NCBI RefSeq assembly: GCF_963678635.1
Contig: NC_087071.1
Location: 23,140,013 to 23,204,012, forward strand
Source of the DNA: Symsagittifera roscoffensis
Taxonomy: Eukaryota > Xenacoelomorpha > Acoela > Convolutidae
Length of the DNA: 64,000 nucleotides
Reading direction: 5' to 3'
How positions within the stretch are numbered: the stretch's first letter is position 1; each line of letters begins with the position of its first letter. Of the stretch, positions 26,001 to 37,667 are shown piece after piece. A model generated the notes under the pieces. The model made no database searches, was not told the DNA's origin, and worked only from the letters and a program-made list of their open reading frames with translations. A program made the position numbers and the translations under genes.

Positions 26001-29000
26001 TTGTGCAGTTGATTGAACTCCTCAACAGCAAGAGTGCTGGGATGTTTTTTCATCTTCAAAGCCCAAAACAGATGGTCAGTAGTTTGAACTTCCCAACACT
26101 CGATACCAAAACCGTTGAGCAGTTGTTTGAACTTTCCAACAGCAAAAAGCTTGGGCAGTTGTTTGAACTTCCCGAGAGTAAAGACCAAAACAGTTAGGCA
26201 CTTGATCGAACTTCTCAAGACCGGAACCGAAAAGCGTTGGTCAATCGTTTGAACTTTCCAAGATTCAAGACCAAAAACGTTGGGCAGTTCTCTGAACTAC
26301 GCAAGACCAAAAGTGTTGGGCAGTAGTTTGAACTTTCCAACACCAAAATTCTTGGGCAGTCGTTTGAACTTCCCAAGAGTGTAGACCAAAACAGTTAGGC
26401 ACTTGATCGAACTTCTCAAGACCAGAATCGAAAAGCGTTTGACAGTTGCTTGAATTTTCAAAGACTTTAAACGAAAACCGTTGGCTGTTGTTTTAACTTC
26501 GCAAAACTCAAGAACAAAACGAATGGGTTGTTTTTTGAACTTCTCAATACCAAGAGTGTTGGGCAGCAGTTTGAACTTCCAATACTCGAGAACAAAACCG
26601 TTGTGCAGTTGCTTGAACTCCTCAAGAGCAAGAGCGCTGGTCAGTTTTTTGATCTTCTAAGACGAAAGTTGATGGCCAGTAGTTTGAACTTTCCAAGACT
26701 CGAGACCTAAACCGTTAGCAGTTATTTTAACTTGCCAAAACTCAAGATCAAAACCAATGGCCTGTTTTTTGAATTCCTAAAGAGCAAGGGTGCTGGGTGG
26801 TTTTTTCATCTTTAAAGACCAAAACCTTTGGCCAGTAGTTTGAACTGCCCAAAGGTCAAGACCAAAACCGTTGTTTGATTTTCGCAAAACTCGAGACCAA
26901 ACCCGTTGAGCATTTGTTTGAACTTTCCTTGACTCAAGACCAAAACCATTGGTAAGTTGTTTGATCTGTCCAAGACTCAAGACCAATACAGTGGGGCAGT
27001 TTTTTGATCTTCAAAGCCCAAAACCGATGAGCATTTGTTTGAACTTTACTTGACTCAAGACCATAACCGTAGGGCAGTTTTTTGAACTTCCCAAGATTCA
27101 ATACCAAAAACGTTGGGCAGTTGTTTCAACTACGCAAGACCAAAGGTATTTGCAATTGGTTGAACTTCCCAAGAATCTAGATCAAAACCCTAAGGCACTA
27201 GATCGAACTTCTCAAGACCAGAATCCAAAAGCGTTGGACAGTTGTTTAAATTTCCAAAGATTCTAGACCAAAAACCGTTGGACAGTTGTTTGAACTTCCC
27301 AAGTTTCAAGACCAAAACCGTTGGCCAGTTGCTTGAACCACGCAAGACCAAAGGTGTTTGTCAATTAATTGAATTTTCCAAGACTCGAGACTAAAACCGT
27401 TGATAAGTTGTTTGATATGTCCAAGACTCAAGACCAAAACAGAGGGGCAGTTTTTTGATCTTCAAAGCACAAAATTGGTGGCCAGTAGGTTGAACTTCGC
27501 AAGACTCGAGAACAAAACCGTTGAGCAGTTGTTTGAACTTCCATGACTCAAGAGCAAAACCGTAGGACAGTTGTTTGAACTTCCCAAGACCAAAAGTGTT
27601 GAACAGTTGTTAAACTATTCAACACCAAAGTGTTGGGCAGTTGTTTGCACTTCCCAGGAATCTAGAACAAAACCGTTGCGTACTTGATTGAACTTCTCAA
27701 TAGCAGAACTCAAAATGATTGGGCAGTTGTTTGAAATTCCAAAGACTGTAGACCAAATTCATTGGGCAGTTGTTTGAACTTCCCAAGTTTCAAGACCAAA
27801 AACGTTGGCCAGTTGCTTGAACCACGCAAGACCAAAGGTGTTTGTCAATTGTTTGAATTTTCCAAGACTCGACACCAAAACCGTTCATAAGTTGTTTGAT
27901 CTGTCCAAGACTCAAGACCAAAACAGTGGGGCAGTTTTTTGATCTTCAAAGCCGAAAATTGATGGCCAGTAGTTTGAACTTCGCAAGACTCGAGAACAAA
28001 ACCGTTGAGCAGTTGTTTGAACTTCCATGACTCAAGAGCAAAACCGAAGGACAGTTGTTTGAACTTCCCAAGACCAAAAGTGTTGAACAGTTGTTTGAAC
28101 TTTCCAACACCAAAAGTGTTGGGCAGTTGTTTGCACTTCCCAAGAATCTAGAACAAAACCGTTGGGCACTTGATCGAACTTCTCAATACCAGAACCCAAA
28201 AGCGTTGGCCAGTTGTTTGAAATTCCAAAGACTCTAGACCAAAACCATTGGGCAGTTGTTTGAACTTCCTAAGTTTCAAGGCCAATTTCGTTGTGCAGTA
28301 GTTTGAACTTCGCAAGACTCGAGAACAAAACCGTAGGACAGTTGTTTGAACTTCCCAAGACCAAAAGTGTTGAACAGTTGTTTGAACTTTCCAACGCCGT
28401 AAGTGTTGGACAGTTTTTTGGACTTCCCAAGAATCTAGACCAACACCTTTGGGCACTTGATCGAACTTCTCAAGGCCATAATCCAAATGCGTTGGGCAGT
28501 TGTTTGAACTTCCAAAGATTAGAATACTAATTTCGTTGGGCAGTTGTTTGAACTACGCAAGACCAAATGTGTTTTGCAGTTGGTTGAACTTCCCAAGACT
28601 CGAGACCAAAACTGTTGGGATTTTGTTTGATCTGTCCAAGACTCACGACCAAAACAGTGGCGCTGTTTTTTTTTAAGTTGTCAAGACCGAGAGTGTTGGG
28701 CAGCTGTTTGAACTTCGAAGACTCGAGACCAAAACCGTTGTGCAGCTGTTTGAACTCGTCAAGAGCAAGATGGCTGGGCAGTTTTTTGATCTTCAAAGAC
28801 CAAAATCGATTACCAGTAATTTAAACTTTCCAAGACTTGAGTCCTAAGCCGTTGGCAGTTATTTTAACTCCCCAAAACTCACGATCAAAACCAATGGGCT
28901 GTTTTTTGAACTTCTGAGGACCAAAGGTACTGTCAGTTGGTTGACCTTCCCAAGACTCGAGACCAAAACTGTTGGTAAGTTGTTTGAACTTACCAAGACC

Positions 29001-31726
29001 AAAAGCGTTGGGCAGTTGTTTGAACTCTCCAACACTAAAAGTGTTGGGCAGTTGTTTGGACTTCCCAAGAATCTAGACCAAAACCTTTGGGCACTTGTTT
29101 GAACTTCTCAATACCAGAATCCAAAAACGTTGAGCAGTTGTTTAAAATTAACATGAAACAAGACCAAAACCGTAGGGCAGTTGTTTGAACTTACTAAGAC
29201 CAAAACAATGGGGCAGTTGTTTGAATTTTCCAACACTAAAACCGTATGTCAGTTGTTTGAACTTCCACACCTTCAAGACCAAAACCGTAGGGCAGTTGTT
29301 TGAACTTATTTAGACGAAAAGTGTTGGGCAGTTGTTTGAACTTTTCAAGACCATAATCCAAAATCGTTGGGCAGTTATTTGAAATTCCAAAGACTCTAGA
29401 CCAAAACCATTAGGCAGTTGTTTGAACTTCCAAGGATTAGAAAACCAAATTCGTTGGGCAGTTGTTTGAAGCACGCAAGACCAAATGTGTTTGGCAGTTG
29501 GTTGAAGTTCCCAAGACTCGAGACCAAATTCGTTGGGAAGTTGTTTGATCTGTCCAAGACTCACGACCAAAACAGTGGGGCTGTTTTTTGAACTTCCCAA
29601 GACTTTCCAAGACTAAACCAAGAGTGCTGGGCAGCTGTTTGAACTTCCAAGACTCGAGACCAAAACCGTTGTGCAGTTGTTTGAACTCCTTAAGAGCAAG
29701 ATTGCTGGGCAGTTTTTTGATCTTCAAAGACCAAAATCGATGGCCAATTCTTTGAACTTTCCGAGACTCGAGACCTAAGCCGTTAGCAGTTCTTCTAACT
29801 TCCCAAAACTCAAGATCAAAACTAATGGGCTGCAATGGGCTGTTTTTTGAAATTCTCAAGACCAAGAGTGTTGGGCAGCTGTTTGAATTTCCAAGACTCG
29901 GACTAAAACCGTTGAGCAGATGTTTGAACTTCTCATGACTCAAGAGCAAAACAAAACCGTAGGGCAGTTATTTGAACTTAACAAGACCAAAAGCGTTGGG
30001 CAGTTGTTTGAACTTTCCAACACTAAAAGTGTTGGGCAGTTCTTTGGACTTCCCAAGAATCTAGACCAAAACCTTTGAGCACTTGATCGAACTTCTCAAG
30101 GCCATAATCCAAATGCGTTTGGCAGTTGTTTGAACTTCCAAAGATTAGAAGACCAAATTCATTGGGAAGTTGTTTGATCTGTCCAAGACTTACAATCAAA
30201 ACAGTGGGGCTGTTTTTTGAAATCCTCAAGACCAAGAGTGTTGGGCACCTGTTTGAACTTCCAAGACTCGAGACCAAAAACCGTTGTGCAGTTGTTCGAA
30301 CTCCTCAAGAGCAAGAGTGCCGGGCAGTTTTTTGATCTTCAAAGACCAAAGTCGATGGCCAGTAGTTTGAACTTTCCAAGACTCGAGACCTAAACTTTTG
30401 GCAGTTTTTTTAACTTCACAGAACTCAAGATCAAAACCAATGGGCTGTTTTTTGAACTTCTGAGGACCAAAGGTGTTTGTCAGTTGGTTGACCTTCTAGA
30501 CTCGTGAACAAAACTGTTGGTAAGTTATTTGAACTTAACAAGACCAAAAGCGTTGGGCAGTTGTTTGAACTTTCCAACACTAAAAGTGTTGGGCAGTTCT
30601 TTGGACTTCCCAAGAATCTAGACCAAAACCTTTGGGCACTTGATCGAATTTCTCAAGACTATAATCCAAAAGCGTTGGGCAGTTGTTTGAAATTCCAAAG
30701 ACTCTAGACCAAAACCATTGGGCAGTTGTTTGAACTTCTCAAGATTCAAGACCGAATTCGTTGGACAGTTTTTTGAACTACGCAAGACCAAAGGTGTTTG
30801 GTAGTGGGTTGAACTTCCCAAGACTCGAGACCAAAACCGTTAAGAAGTTAATTGATCTGTTCAAGACTCACGACCAAAACATTGGGGCAGCTTTTTTATC
30901 TTCAAAAACCAAAATCGATGTCCAGCAGTAGTTTGAACTTCCCAAGACTCGTGAACGAAACCGTTGGGAAGTTATTTTAACTTCTCAAGACCAAAAGTGT
31001 TGGGCAGCTGTTTGAACTTCCAAGTCTCGAGACGAAAACCGTTGTGCAGTTGTTTGAGTTTCTCAAGAGCAAGAGTGCTGGGCAGTTTTTTGATCTTCAA
31101 AGACCAAAATCTATGGCCAGTAATTTGAATTTCCCAAGATTCAAAACTAAAACCGTTGTGTATTCGTTTGAGAATCCAAAGACTCTAGACCAAAACAGTG
31201 GGACAGTTTTTTGATCTTCAAACACCAAAATCGATGGCCAGTAAATTGAACTTTGCAAGATTCGAGACCAAAACAGTAGAGCAGTTGTTTGAACTTCCCA
31301 TGACTCAAGAGCAAAACTGTAGGTCAGATGTTTGAACTTTCCAAAACCAAAAGTGTTGGGCAGTTATTTGAACTTTCCAACACCTAAAGTGTCGGAAGGT
31401 TGTTTGAACTTCCCAAGATACAAGACCAAAACCGTTAGTCATTTTTTGAACTTCGAAAGACCAAAGGTGTTTGGCAGTTGATTCAACTTCCAAAGACTCA
31501 GGATCGAAGTCGTTGGGCAGTTGTTGTAACTTCTCAAAACTCAAGACCAAAACTAATCGTCAGTTGTTTGAACTTCTCAACAACAAGAGTGTTGGGCAGC
31601 TGTTTGAACTTCCAAGACTCGAGAGCCAAACAGTTGCGCAGTTGTTTAAATTTCTCAAGATCAAGACTGTTGGGCGGTTTTTTGATCTTCAAAGACCAAA
31701 TTCGATCGCCAATAGTTTGAACTTCC

Positions 31727-33690
31727 CATTTGGACACCTAATTAGTTCAATTTTGCTGATCGAACCGATCTGTTTTTGTATAAAGCTCGTATAAATGTAT
31801 CTTATTCTAATACTCCCGATCTGGTATCCAATGACACTTTCCAATTGTTCGTTTTTTATTGTTTTTTTCTAGATATTCTTTGCATTTTTGCTGTTTTTTT
31901 TGTCTTCCCCTCTTTTTCTCTACCGTTTTTATTAATATCCGGTGGCTCTCTCAACTTGGTTCGCAAAGACTCAAATTCGAAAGCTAATACAAGAAAATTT
32001 TCCGATCATTTCCTCAAGAGCTAACACGGTACAACCAGGACACATTTAGTGAAACTCTGGTACTCTAGAAGGGCATATTGACCGAAGTTGTGTCAAGTTG
32101 GTCCAATCCCGTAGGCATTATGTTGTTAAACACCCAAAAGGGCCAGAAAAAGACAATGTAACAGTGTTTCAGCCAAGTCATACCTAAAGTTAAGAAAAAT
32201 TGGCACTAGAACCTTTGTCTCAAGGGTCAGAGACACTATCTCTTGTGCTTTTTAACCTCAATGAGTTGGAGCCAGTTCACAGTTCGCTTATGACATGTAA
32301 TTTAGGATCACTACAGCTTAAAGGACACTACTAAAGTACCGCCCATTCTAAATAGGAATCAATAAGCCATCATGGCTAGGTCTCTAATTACTTAGATCAA
32401 GCGAAGGCCCTTCAAAGCAGGATTGGGATCCCAAAAAAACAACATTAGTTTTTATTGGACAGTGTACATCTGATCCCTTTCAGCTGGATCAACATTAAAC
32501 TCACCTTACCTCGTCATAACTAGAAAAAAGGTCCTCAATTAAGTACATTCAGGTACTCAATTCTAGACAAAAATTCTGGAACTAATCCCAGACATGTTTA
32601 GGTAATGTAAGAATAATTCAGGTAGTTTTATCAAGTAAGACAGGTATAACTCAAAAATTTTATTCAACCTGCTCAAGTTCATTTGAACTAAAAGTTCACC
32701 TCAATGGGCACCTTGTCTAGTCAAGATTTCTTTTGCTCTCCACAATTTGCTTTTTCGTATCCACTCTCTGTGCTTTCTGTCAGGAAAAAAAACAACTCTA
32801 CTCAAATCTATTGTTTACATTGAAAAAAGGCAAATAGCAATTGTCTCTGGTCTGATTTTTTCTCGATGTTCCCGCAATTGTTTAATTGGCTGTTCTGATT
32901 CTAGCGTTTTTGGGTGCTGCGAGAAACTTGAGCTTGGCAGAATCAATTCCAAAATTTTGAAAATTTTCATTAGAACCAAACCAGCTCAAACTGCTTCGTA
33001 TGACCGATTTGCACAACGAATGCAATGATGGAATTGATAAGCTACCTCGAATCGCTAGCGAGACTAACGAACAGGAAACAACCAAGTTCTACACTTTCAA
33101 CAAAGCCGTAAACCGAGACGGGAAGATTCTGCAGTTTGTTGGATATGCGAGAACGAGTTTTTTGAATTCTTTGGTTATTGCCATTATACAAAAAAATATT
33201 GCGTTAGATTTATAATGAACGAAACGTTAACAGAAGAAACATACGCTTACCCCCGAAGGCAATTCATAGTTTGTCACCCGTTTACTTAAATTGTTTGGAT
33301 AAATCACGTTTAAAAAAAGCTAAAAGCTATTTTCGAAAAACAATCATTCAAAAAGTGTACAAAATATTTTCAAAACTTCTTTGAGAATTTCAGAATCATC
33401 GGCTTGTTTAAAATTCAGCGCCATCAAATTTATCAATAGTTTGCTCGACTAACGAAAATGCTTCAGAACTGTTTTTAAAAAAATTGGTCTTTCTCTTGAA
33501 AGGGCACTTGAAATTTTTCGAAACAATGCGAGAAACACCCTGTCCACACGATCATTGTGAAAATTGTGTTAGAGGTGGGGATTTAACTTTTTCTCAAAAC
33601 GTAGTAGAAACACGTTCTTCCAGCTGCCAAATATAGTTTTCTAGGTAATCATCAGAAATTGAAATTGAATAAGATACCTGTTTTACATTA
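31727..33690. repeat. Segmental duplication copy A (~1.95 kb)
   Basis: The segment starts abruptly after satellite at TTTGGACACCTAATTAGTTC and ends near GGTAATCATCAG. It aligns along its length with 34,866-36,803, sharing long blocks such as GTATAAAGCTCGTATAAATG, TCAGGTACTCAATTCTAGAC and TTTGTTGGATATGCGAGAAC. By eye similarity is around 80 percent with small indels. An open frame at 33,000-33,215 (71 codons) is interrupted in copy B, although the stretch around LQFVGYARTSF keeps its frame in both. No protein family is recognised. It could be a decayed gene or an unclassified repeat; unit ends and target duplications are not apparent. Confidence 0.8.
33000..33215 (+). pseudogene. Weak coding relic inside duplication copy A
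   Basis: A 71-codon frame runs from ATG 33,000 to a stop at 33,215. In copy B the matching sequence near 36,096 has stops after the third codon, but further on both copies encode a stretch resembling F-(T/N)-K-A-x-x-RDGK-x-LQFVGYARTSF in a common frame. This suggests descent from a coding exon on the plus strand, now broken in at least one copy. Function unknown. Confidence 0.3.
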
Positions 33691-33705
33691 AAAAGAAATT
33701 TGTTT

Positions 33706-34560
33706 GCATTTCCTAAGACCGTCGGGCAGTTGTTTGAACTTCCCAAGATTCAAGATTAAAACCATTGGGCAGTTTTTTGAACTTCGCAAGACCAAACGTG
33801 TTTGCCAGTTGATTCAACTTCCCAAGACTCGAGGCCAAAACCGTGGGGAAGTTGTTTGATCTGTCCGTATGGCAGTTTTTCCATCTTCCAAAGACCAAAA
33901 TCGTCAATGCCCAGTATTGTGAACTTCCCAAGACTCTACACCAAAACCGTTGGACATTTGTTTTAACTTCCCAAACGTGAAGACCGAAACCAATGGGCAG
34001 TTCTTTGAAGTTCTCAAGACTAAAAGGTCGGGCAGTTACCAAGACTCAAGACCAAAAATTTTGGGCAGTTGTTTGAATTTCCCAAGACTCAAGACCAAAA
34101 TTATTGGGCATTTGTTTGAACTTCCAAGGACTTCAGACCAAAACAGGTGAGCAGTTGTTTAAACTTCTCAAGACCAAGAGTGTTGGGCAGTTTTTTGAAC
34201 TTCTCAAGACCAAGGGTGTTGCGCAGTTTTTTGATTTTCTCAAGAACCGAGACCAAAACTGTTGGGCAGTTGTTGAACTTCCCAAGACTAGAAGGGTCCT
34301 GCAGTTTTTTGAACTTACCAAGAGTCGAAACCAAAGACGTTGGGCAATTAATTGAACACACCATGAATCAAGGCCAAAAATGTTGGCAGTTGTTTGATTT
34401 TGTCAAGACCAAAAATGTTGGGCTGGTGTTTGAACTTCCCAAGATCTAAATTGTTGGGTAGGTGTTTGAACTTTGAACGTCCTCAGACTCGAGAGCAAAA
34501 CCGATGGGCAAATGTTTGAACTTCCCGAGACTCGGAAGAAAAAACGTTAGGCTGTTGTTA
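33706..34560. repeat. Second satellite block (~0.85 kb)
   Basis: The same 36- and 43-bp satellite as the main array reappears here between the two segmental duplication copies. Units are more diverged from one another and no higher-order repeat is visible. It begins at CTAAGACCGTCGGGCAG and fades after about 34,555. Its placement suggests the duplicated unit once included satellite, or that satellite was inserted between the copies. Confidence 0.9.
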
Positions 34561-34865
34561 TGACACAATGGGCATAAAACAACTCAAAATAATTCCCGTT
34601 GAAACTGTTTCCACGCTCAGATCAAGTAAAATGGTGTGCTCAAGCGAAAAAAAATGTGGTCGGGCCGATAGTAAACACTTTTATTCTTTTTGCTTAGTGT
34701 ATACAGCCAATTGTTAACTATAACGAAATGACTCTTGCGGCACACTCTTGTAGTATCTGTCCCAGCGTCTCAATGTGTCCAGATTCTGTTGCTGTCCATC
34801 TGGTAGCCTCCCAGTGAATCTTCCCAATTGCAATTTGAAGTTCCTGAAACCTTTTTCAAAGCCCT
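34561..34865. other. Unique AT-rich spacer
   Basis: About 300 bp between the satellite block and duplication copy B. I see no gene, repeat or structured RNA here. Confidence 0.5.
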
Positions 34866-36803
34866 CCCATTTTGACACCTGATTAGTTCAACCTTGATAA
34901 TCGAAACAATCTGTATGAGTATAAAGCTCGTATAAATGTATTTTATTCTAATACTACCCATCTGGTATCCAATTACACTGTCCGTTTTTTCCCTTTTCTT
35001 TGTTTTTTCTGGGAATTTTTTGCGTTTTTTCTGTTTTTGTTTCATCTTCCCGTCTTTTTCTCTACCGTGTTTTTTTAAAATATCCGGTGGCTCTCTCAAC
35101 TCGGTTAGCTAAGCCTCGTATTCGAAAGCTAACACAAAAAAAAATTCTGAACTTTTCCTCAAAAGCTATCACGGTGCAACCAGGTGACTCCGGTACTCTA
35201 GAAGGGGCATGTTGCCCCAAGCTGTGACAGGAGAGTCCAATCACGTAGTCAGGATGTCGTAAAAACACACATTAGGACTATAAAAACACAAACTAACGGT
35301 CGTGCACTCAAGTCGCATATGAGGTTGAGAAGAATTGGCCTTATCACCTTTGGCTCATGGGTCAGAGATACTATCTTTTGTAATTTTGTATCTCCATGGG
35401 TTGGAGCCAATTCACAGTTTGCTTATGACATGTAATTTAGGATCGCTACAGCTTAAAGTACATTACCAAAATAGTCCCTTCCATTCTAAAGGAATCAATA
35501 AGCCCCCATGGCTAGGTCTCCAGGTACTTAAATCACGCGAACGCTCTAAAAAGCATGATTTGGACCTCACAAATCAACAGTCGTTTTTATTATATCAACA
35601 TAAAACTCACCTGACCTCTTCAAAACTAGAAAAAAAGGCACTCAAGTAATTCAATTCAGGTACTCAATTCTAGACAACAATTCTGGAACTTATTACAGAC
35701 ACGCTCAGGTAAATGTAGGAGTAAGAGTAGTTTGATCAAGTAAGACAAGTATAATTCAATTAGTTATTCTAGTTGCCCAAGTTCATCTGAACCAAAAAGT
35801 CACTTCAGTGCGTGACCTGCCTAGTCGAGATTTCTCTTCCTCCTCAATTTGCATTTTCGTATCCACTCTCTGTGCCCTCTGTAAGGAACAAGACAACTCT
35901 ACTCAAATCTAATATTTACAGACAAATTGTCAATACAATTTGTCTTTTGTCGGATTTTCGCTCGAATTTCCCGCAAAGTTAATTTGGCTGTTCTAATTCC
36001 AGCGTTTCAGATGATGCGAGAACCTCGAGCTTTACAAGTCAATTCCAAAATTTTGAAAAATTTCATCGAACCAAAACTAGCTCAAGTTCTTCCATATGAC
36101 CGACTGATACACTGAATGCAATGAAGGAACTGATTAGCTACCTTGAACCGCTAGCGAGGCGAGTATACTAGAAACAACCAAGTTTCCACTTTCACCAAAG
36201 CCATAAGCCGAGACGGGAAGAATCTGCAGTTTGTTGGATATGCGAGAACGAGTTTTTCGATTTCTTTGAATGTTGCCATTATAAAAACAAAATATTGCGT
36301 TAGGTTCATAATGAACGAAGTTTTAACAAAAAAAACATTCGCTTCCTTCCAAAGGCAGTTCTTAGTTTATCACCCATAAATTGTTTGGATAAATTACTTA
36401 GAAAAAAAAACAATTTTCAAAAAACAATATTGCAGTAAAATCGAAAGAGAAGAAAAAAATAGTTCTAATATATAATGCAAGTGTACAAAGAATCTCAAAA
36501 ACTTCTTAAAGAATTTCAGAATCAGAGGCTTGTTTAAAATCTACCACCGTGAAACTTGTCAATAGTTTGCTCGATCAACAAAAACGCTAGAGAACTGTTT
36601 TGAAATAATTGGTCTTTCTCTCGAAAATGTTTTTGAAATTTTTCGAAACAATGCTACAAACACCCTGTTCTCACGATCATCGTGAAAATTTTTTTTCAGG
36701 AGGGGATCTAGATTTTCTCAAAATGTAGTAGAACCACGTTCTTTAAGCCGCAAATTAACTAAAGTATGGTTCTCTAGGTAATCATCACAATTTGAAATAT
36801 AGG
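34866..36803. repeat. Segmental duplication copy B (~1.94 kb)
   Basis: The second copy of the segment at 31,727-33,690, in the same orientation, offset by about 3.13 kb. It starts at TTTTGACACCTGATTAGTTC and ends near GGTAATCATCAC. A 104-codon frame at 35,335-35,649 is not open in copy A and is therefore unlikely to be a gene. Confidence 0.8.
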
Positions 36804-36810
36804 CTTCTGC

Positions 36811-37020
36811 TCACCTCTGTTTTCTCTTTTTCTCGTAACGAAAACAACCAGACGTATGAGACTCTTGTACTTCACAGCACGCAAAAATTTCGGTGACGTA
36901 TTTAAAACTTTCTTCAAACACGACCTGAAGATTTGGACAGAATGCAATCAACTGAACCTTGTGCAATGAGTGATACCAAATATAAAAGGTTAGTTTACGA
37001 GGGCTAATTTCACAAAACAA
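36811..37020 (-). pseudogene. Exon-like sequence, minus strand, unrecognised
   Basis: A minus-strand frame of about 69 codons is preceded by a possible acceptor (GTGAAATTAG near 37,004). It runs into AACAGAGGTGAGCAG near 36,815, a plausible donor GTGAGCAG. The same GTGAGCAG donor follows the minus-strand frame at 40,470-40,642, which suggests related exons of a two-member family. The peptide has scattered cysteines (FACCEVQ, SGCFRYEKK) and no recognisable domain. It could also be chance; confidence is low. Confidence 0.3.
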
Positions 37021-37035
37021 ACAAAAAATTTTCTC

Positions 37036-37257
37036 TACCCTCAGAACTATCCAGTTATTTTATCAACTTAGACGCAATTGAAATGTATGGTGGCAAAATG
37101 AAGCACTCGCTACTTCAATTGAAACAATTTCGGTAGTTGAGAATGATAGAAATCAATACTGCTCGCCATTGGTTGGCATAAGCATCCTAGACCTCGCCAA
37201 GCGTTTCATGTATCAGTGTATTTATAGACAATTTAATTGAAAAATGGATTTACGAAA
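37036..37257 (+). pseudogene. Exon relic upstream of the LTR insertion (copy 1 of a decayed family)
   Basis: Near 37,041-37,180 the sequence resembles 40,340-40,460: both have AACTATCxA, then TTAGACGC(A/C)ATTGA encoding LDAIE, and end close to an ACTGCTC(A/G)CC motif. At the right end the frame NLIEKWIYE leads directly into the LTR element. Joined across the element it continues as NTRFFQICENNFLIDDTVSK before a stop. This supports a pre-existing open stretch split by the insertion. In-frame stops elsewhere show the locus is not an intact gene. Confidence 0.4.
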
Positions 37258-37667
37258 TGAGTTAGGACCGAAGTGTATAACTCATAGAGTAATTTCGGAT
37301 AGGGTACACCGTCTGCTCGTCACGCTATCTTATTTTCGGCCGGATAGATTCGTGCAACTTCTTAGTCTAATACCAATCCTAATCTTACTCTTATACTATC
37401 TAGTCTCAGGTTGTTTAACTAGTCTCTGCTAGGCTCAATAGATCTAGGGTATACTGGTTTATTGCGGTTGCTGAAGTCTTCTTGGAGAGTCAACTAATTT
37501 CTAAGTTAAATTCAAATCTCTCTGGTGCTGAAATTACAAGTAATTTCAGCACTTACAAATAAGTGGATTGTTAGTCAGATGGATCATGATTGGTTAATAT
37601 TAAATACTTTACATTGGTAAAATATCTAATTTATCCAATCATAAAATGTAGTTTAGATCAGGTTCCA
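37258..37667. repeat. Left LTR
   Basis: 410 bp, apparently identical to 39,038-39,447. It contains a near-perfect 28-bp palindrome at 37,525-37,552. The 62-codon frame that begins just upstream and crosses into the LTR is repeated in the other copy only because the LTR is; no coding claim is made. Confidence 0.85.
37525..37552. promoter_or_regulatory. 28-bp palindrome in the LTR (also 39,305-39,332)
   Basis: GTGCTGAAATTAC, a two-base AA spacer, then its exact reverse complement GTAATTTCAGCAC: 13-bp perfect arms. It is present in both LTRs. Such a dyad is a candidate protein-binding site or RNA hairpin in the LTR; its function is not known from sequence. Confidence 0.7.

Larger units (their letters stand above)
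2690..31726. repeat. 29-kb minisatellite array, 36- and 43-bp units
   Basis: The whole interval is tandem copies of one short motif. The core is GGGCAGTTGTTTGAA followed by CTTCCCAAGACC and an AAAAGTGTT or AAAACCGTT tail. The short form is 36 bp; the long form is 43 bp and carries seven extra bases of the GATTCAA or GACTCAA type before GACCAAAA. Unit identity ranges from near perfect to clearly diverged, so the array is old with local recent amplification. Length divided by unit size suggests roughly 700-800 units. Each unit contains an imperfect dyad: TTGGGCAGTT, a five-base spacer GTTTG, then AACTTCCCAA (for example 16,066-16,090), with nine of ten arm positions complementary. The left edge is gradual near 2,690 and the right edge sharp at about 31,726. 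Long open frames on both strands are by-products of the repeat. Confidence 0.95.

Noticed and set aside
2690-31726. Heat-shock elements in the satellite (GAA and TTC blocks)
   Set aside because: The unit has GAA-C-TTC with a single base between the blocks, while heat-shock elements need two (nGAAnnTTCn).
2690-31726. CRISPR array
   Set aside because: Units are contiguous and near-identical without unique spacers, and the sequence is eukaryotic in character.
35335-35649. 104-codon frame in segmental duplication copy B
   Set aside because: The same sequence in copy A is interrupted and shows no codon-level conservation.
37244-37432. 62-codon frame repeated at 39,021-39,212
   Set aside because: It is duplicated only because it mostly lies in the identical LTRs; it has no retroelement protein features.
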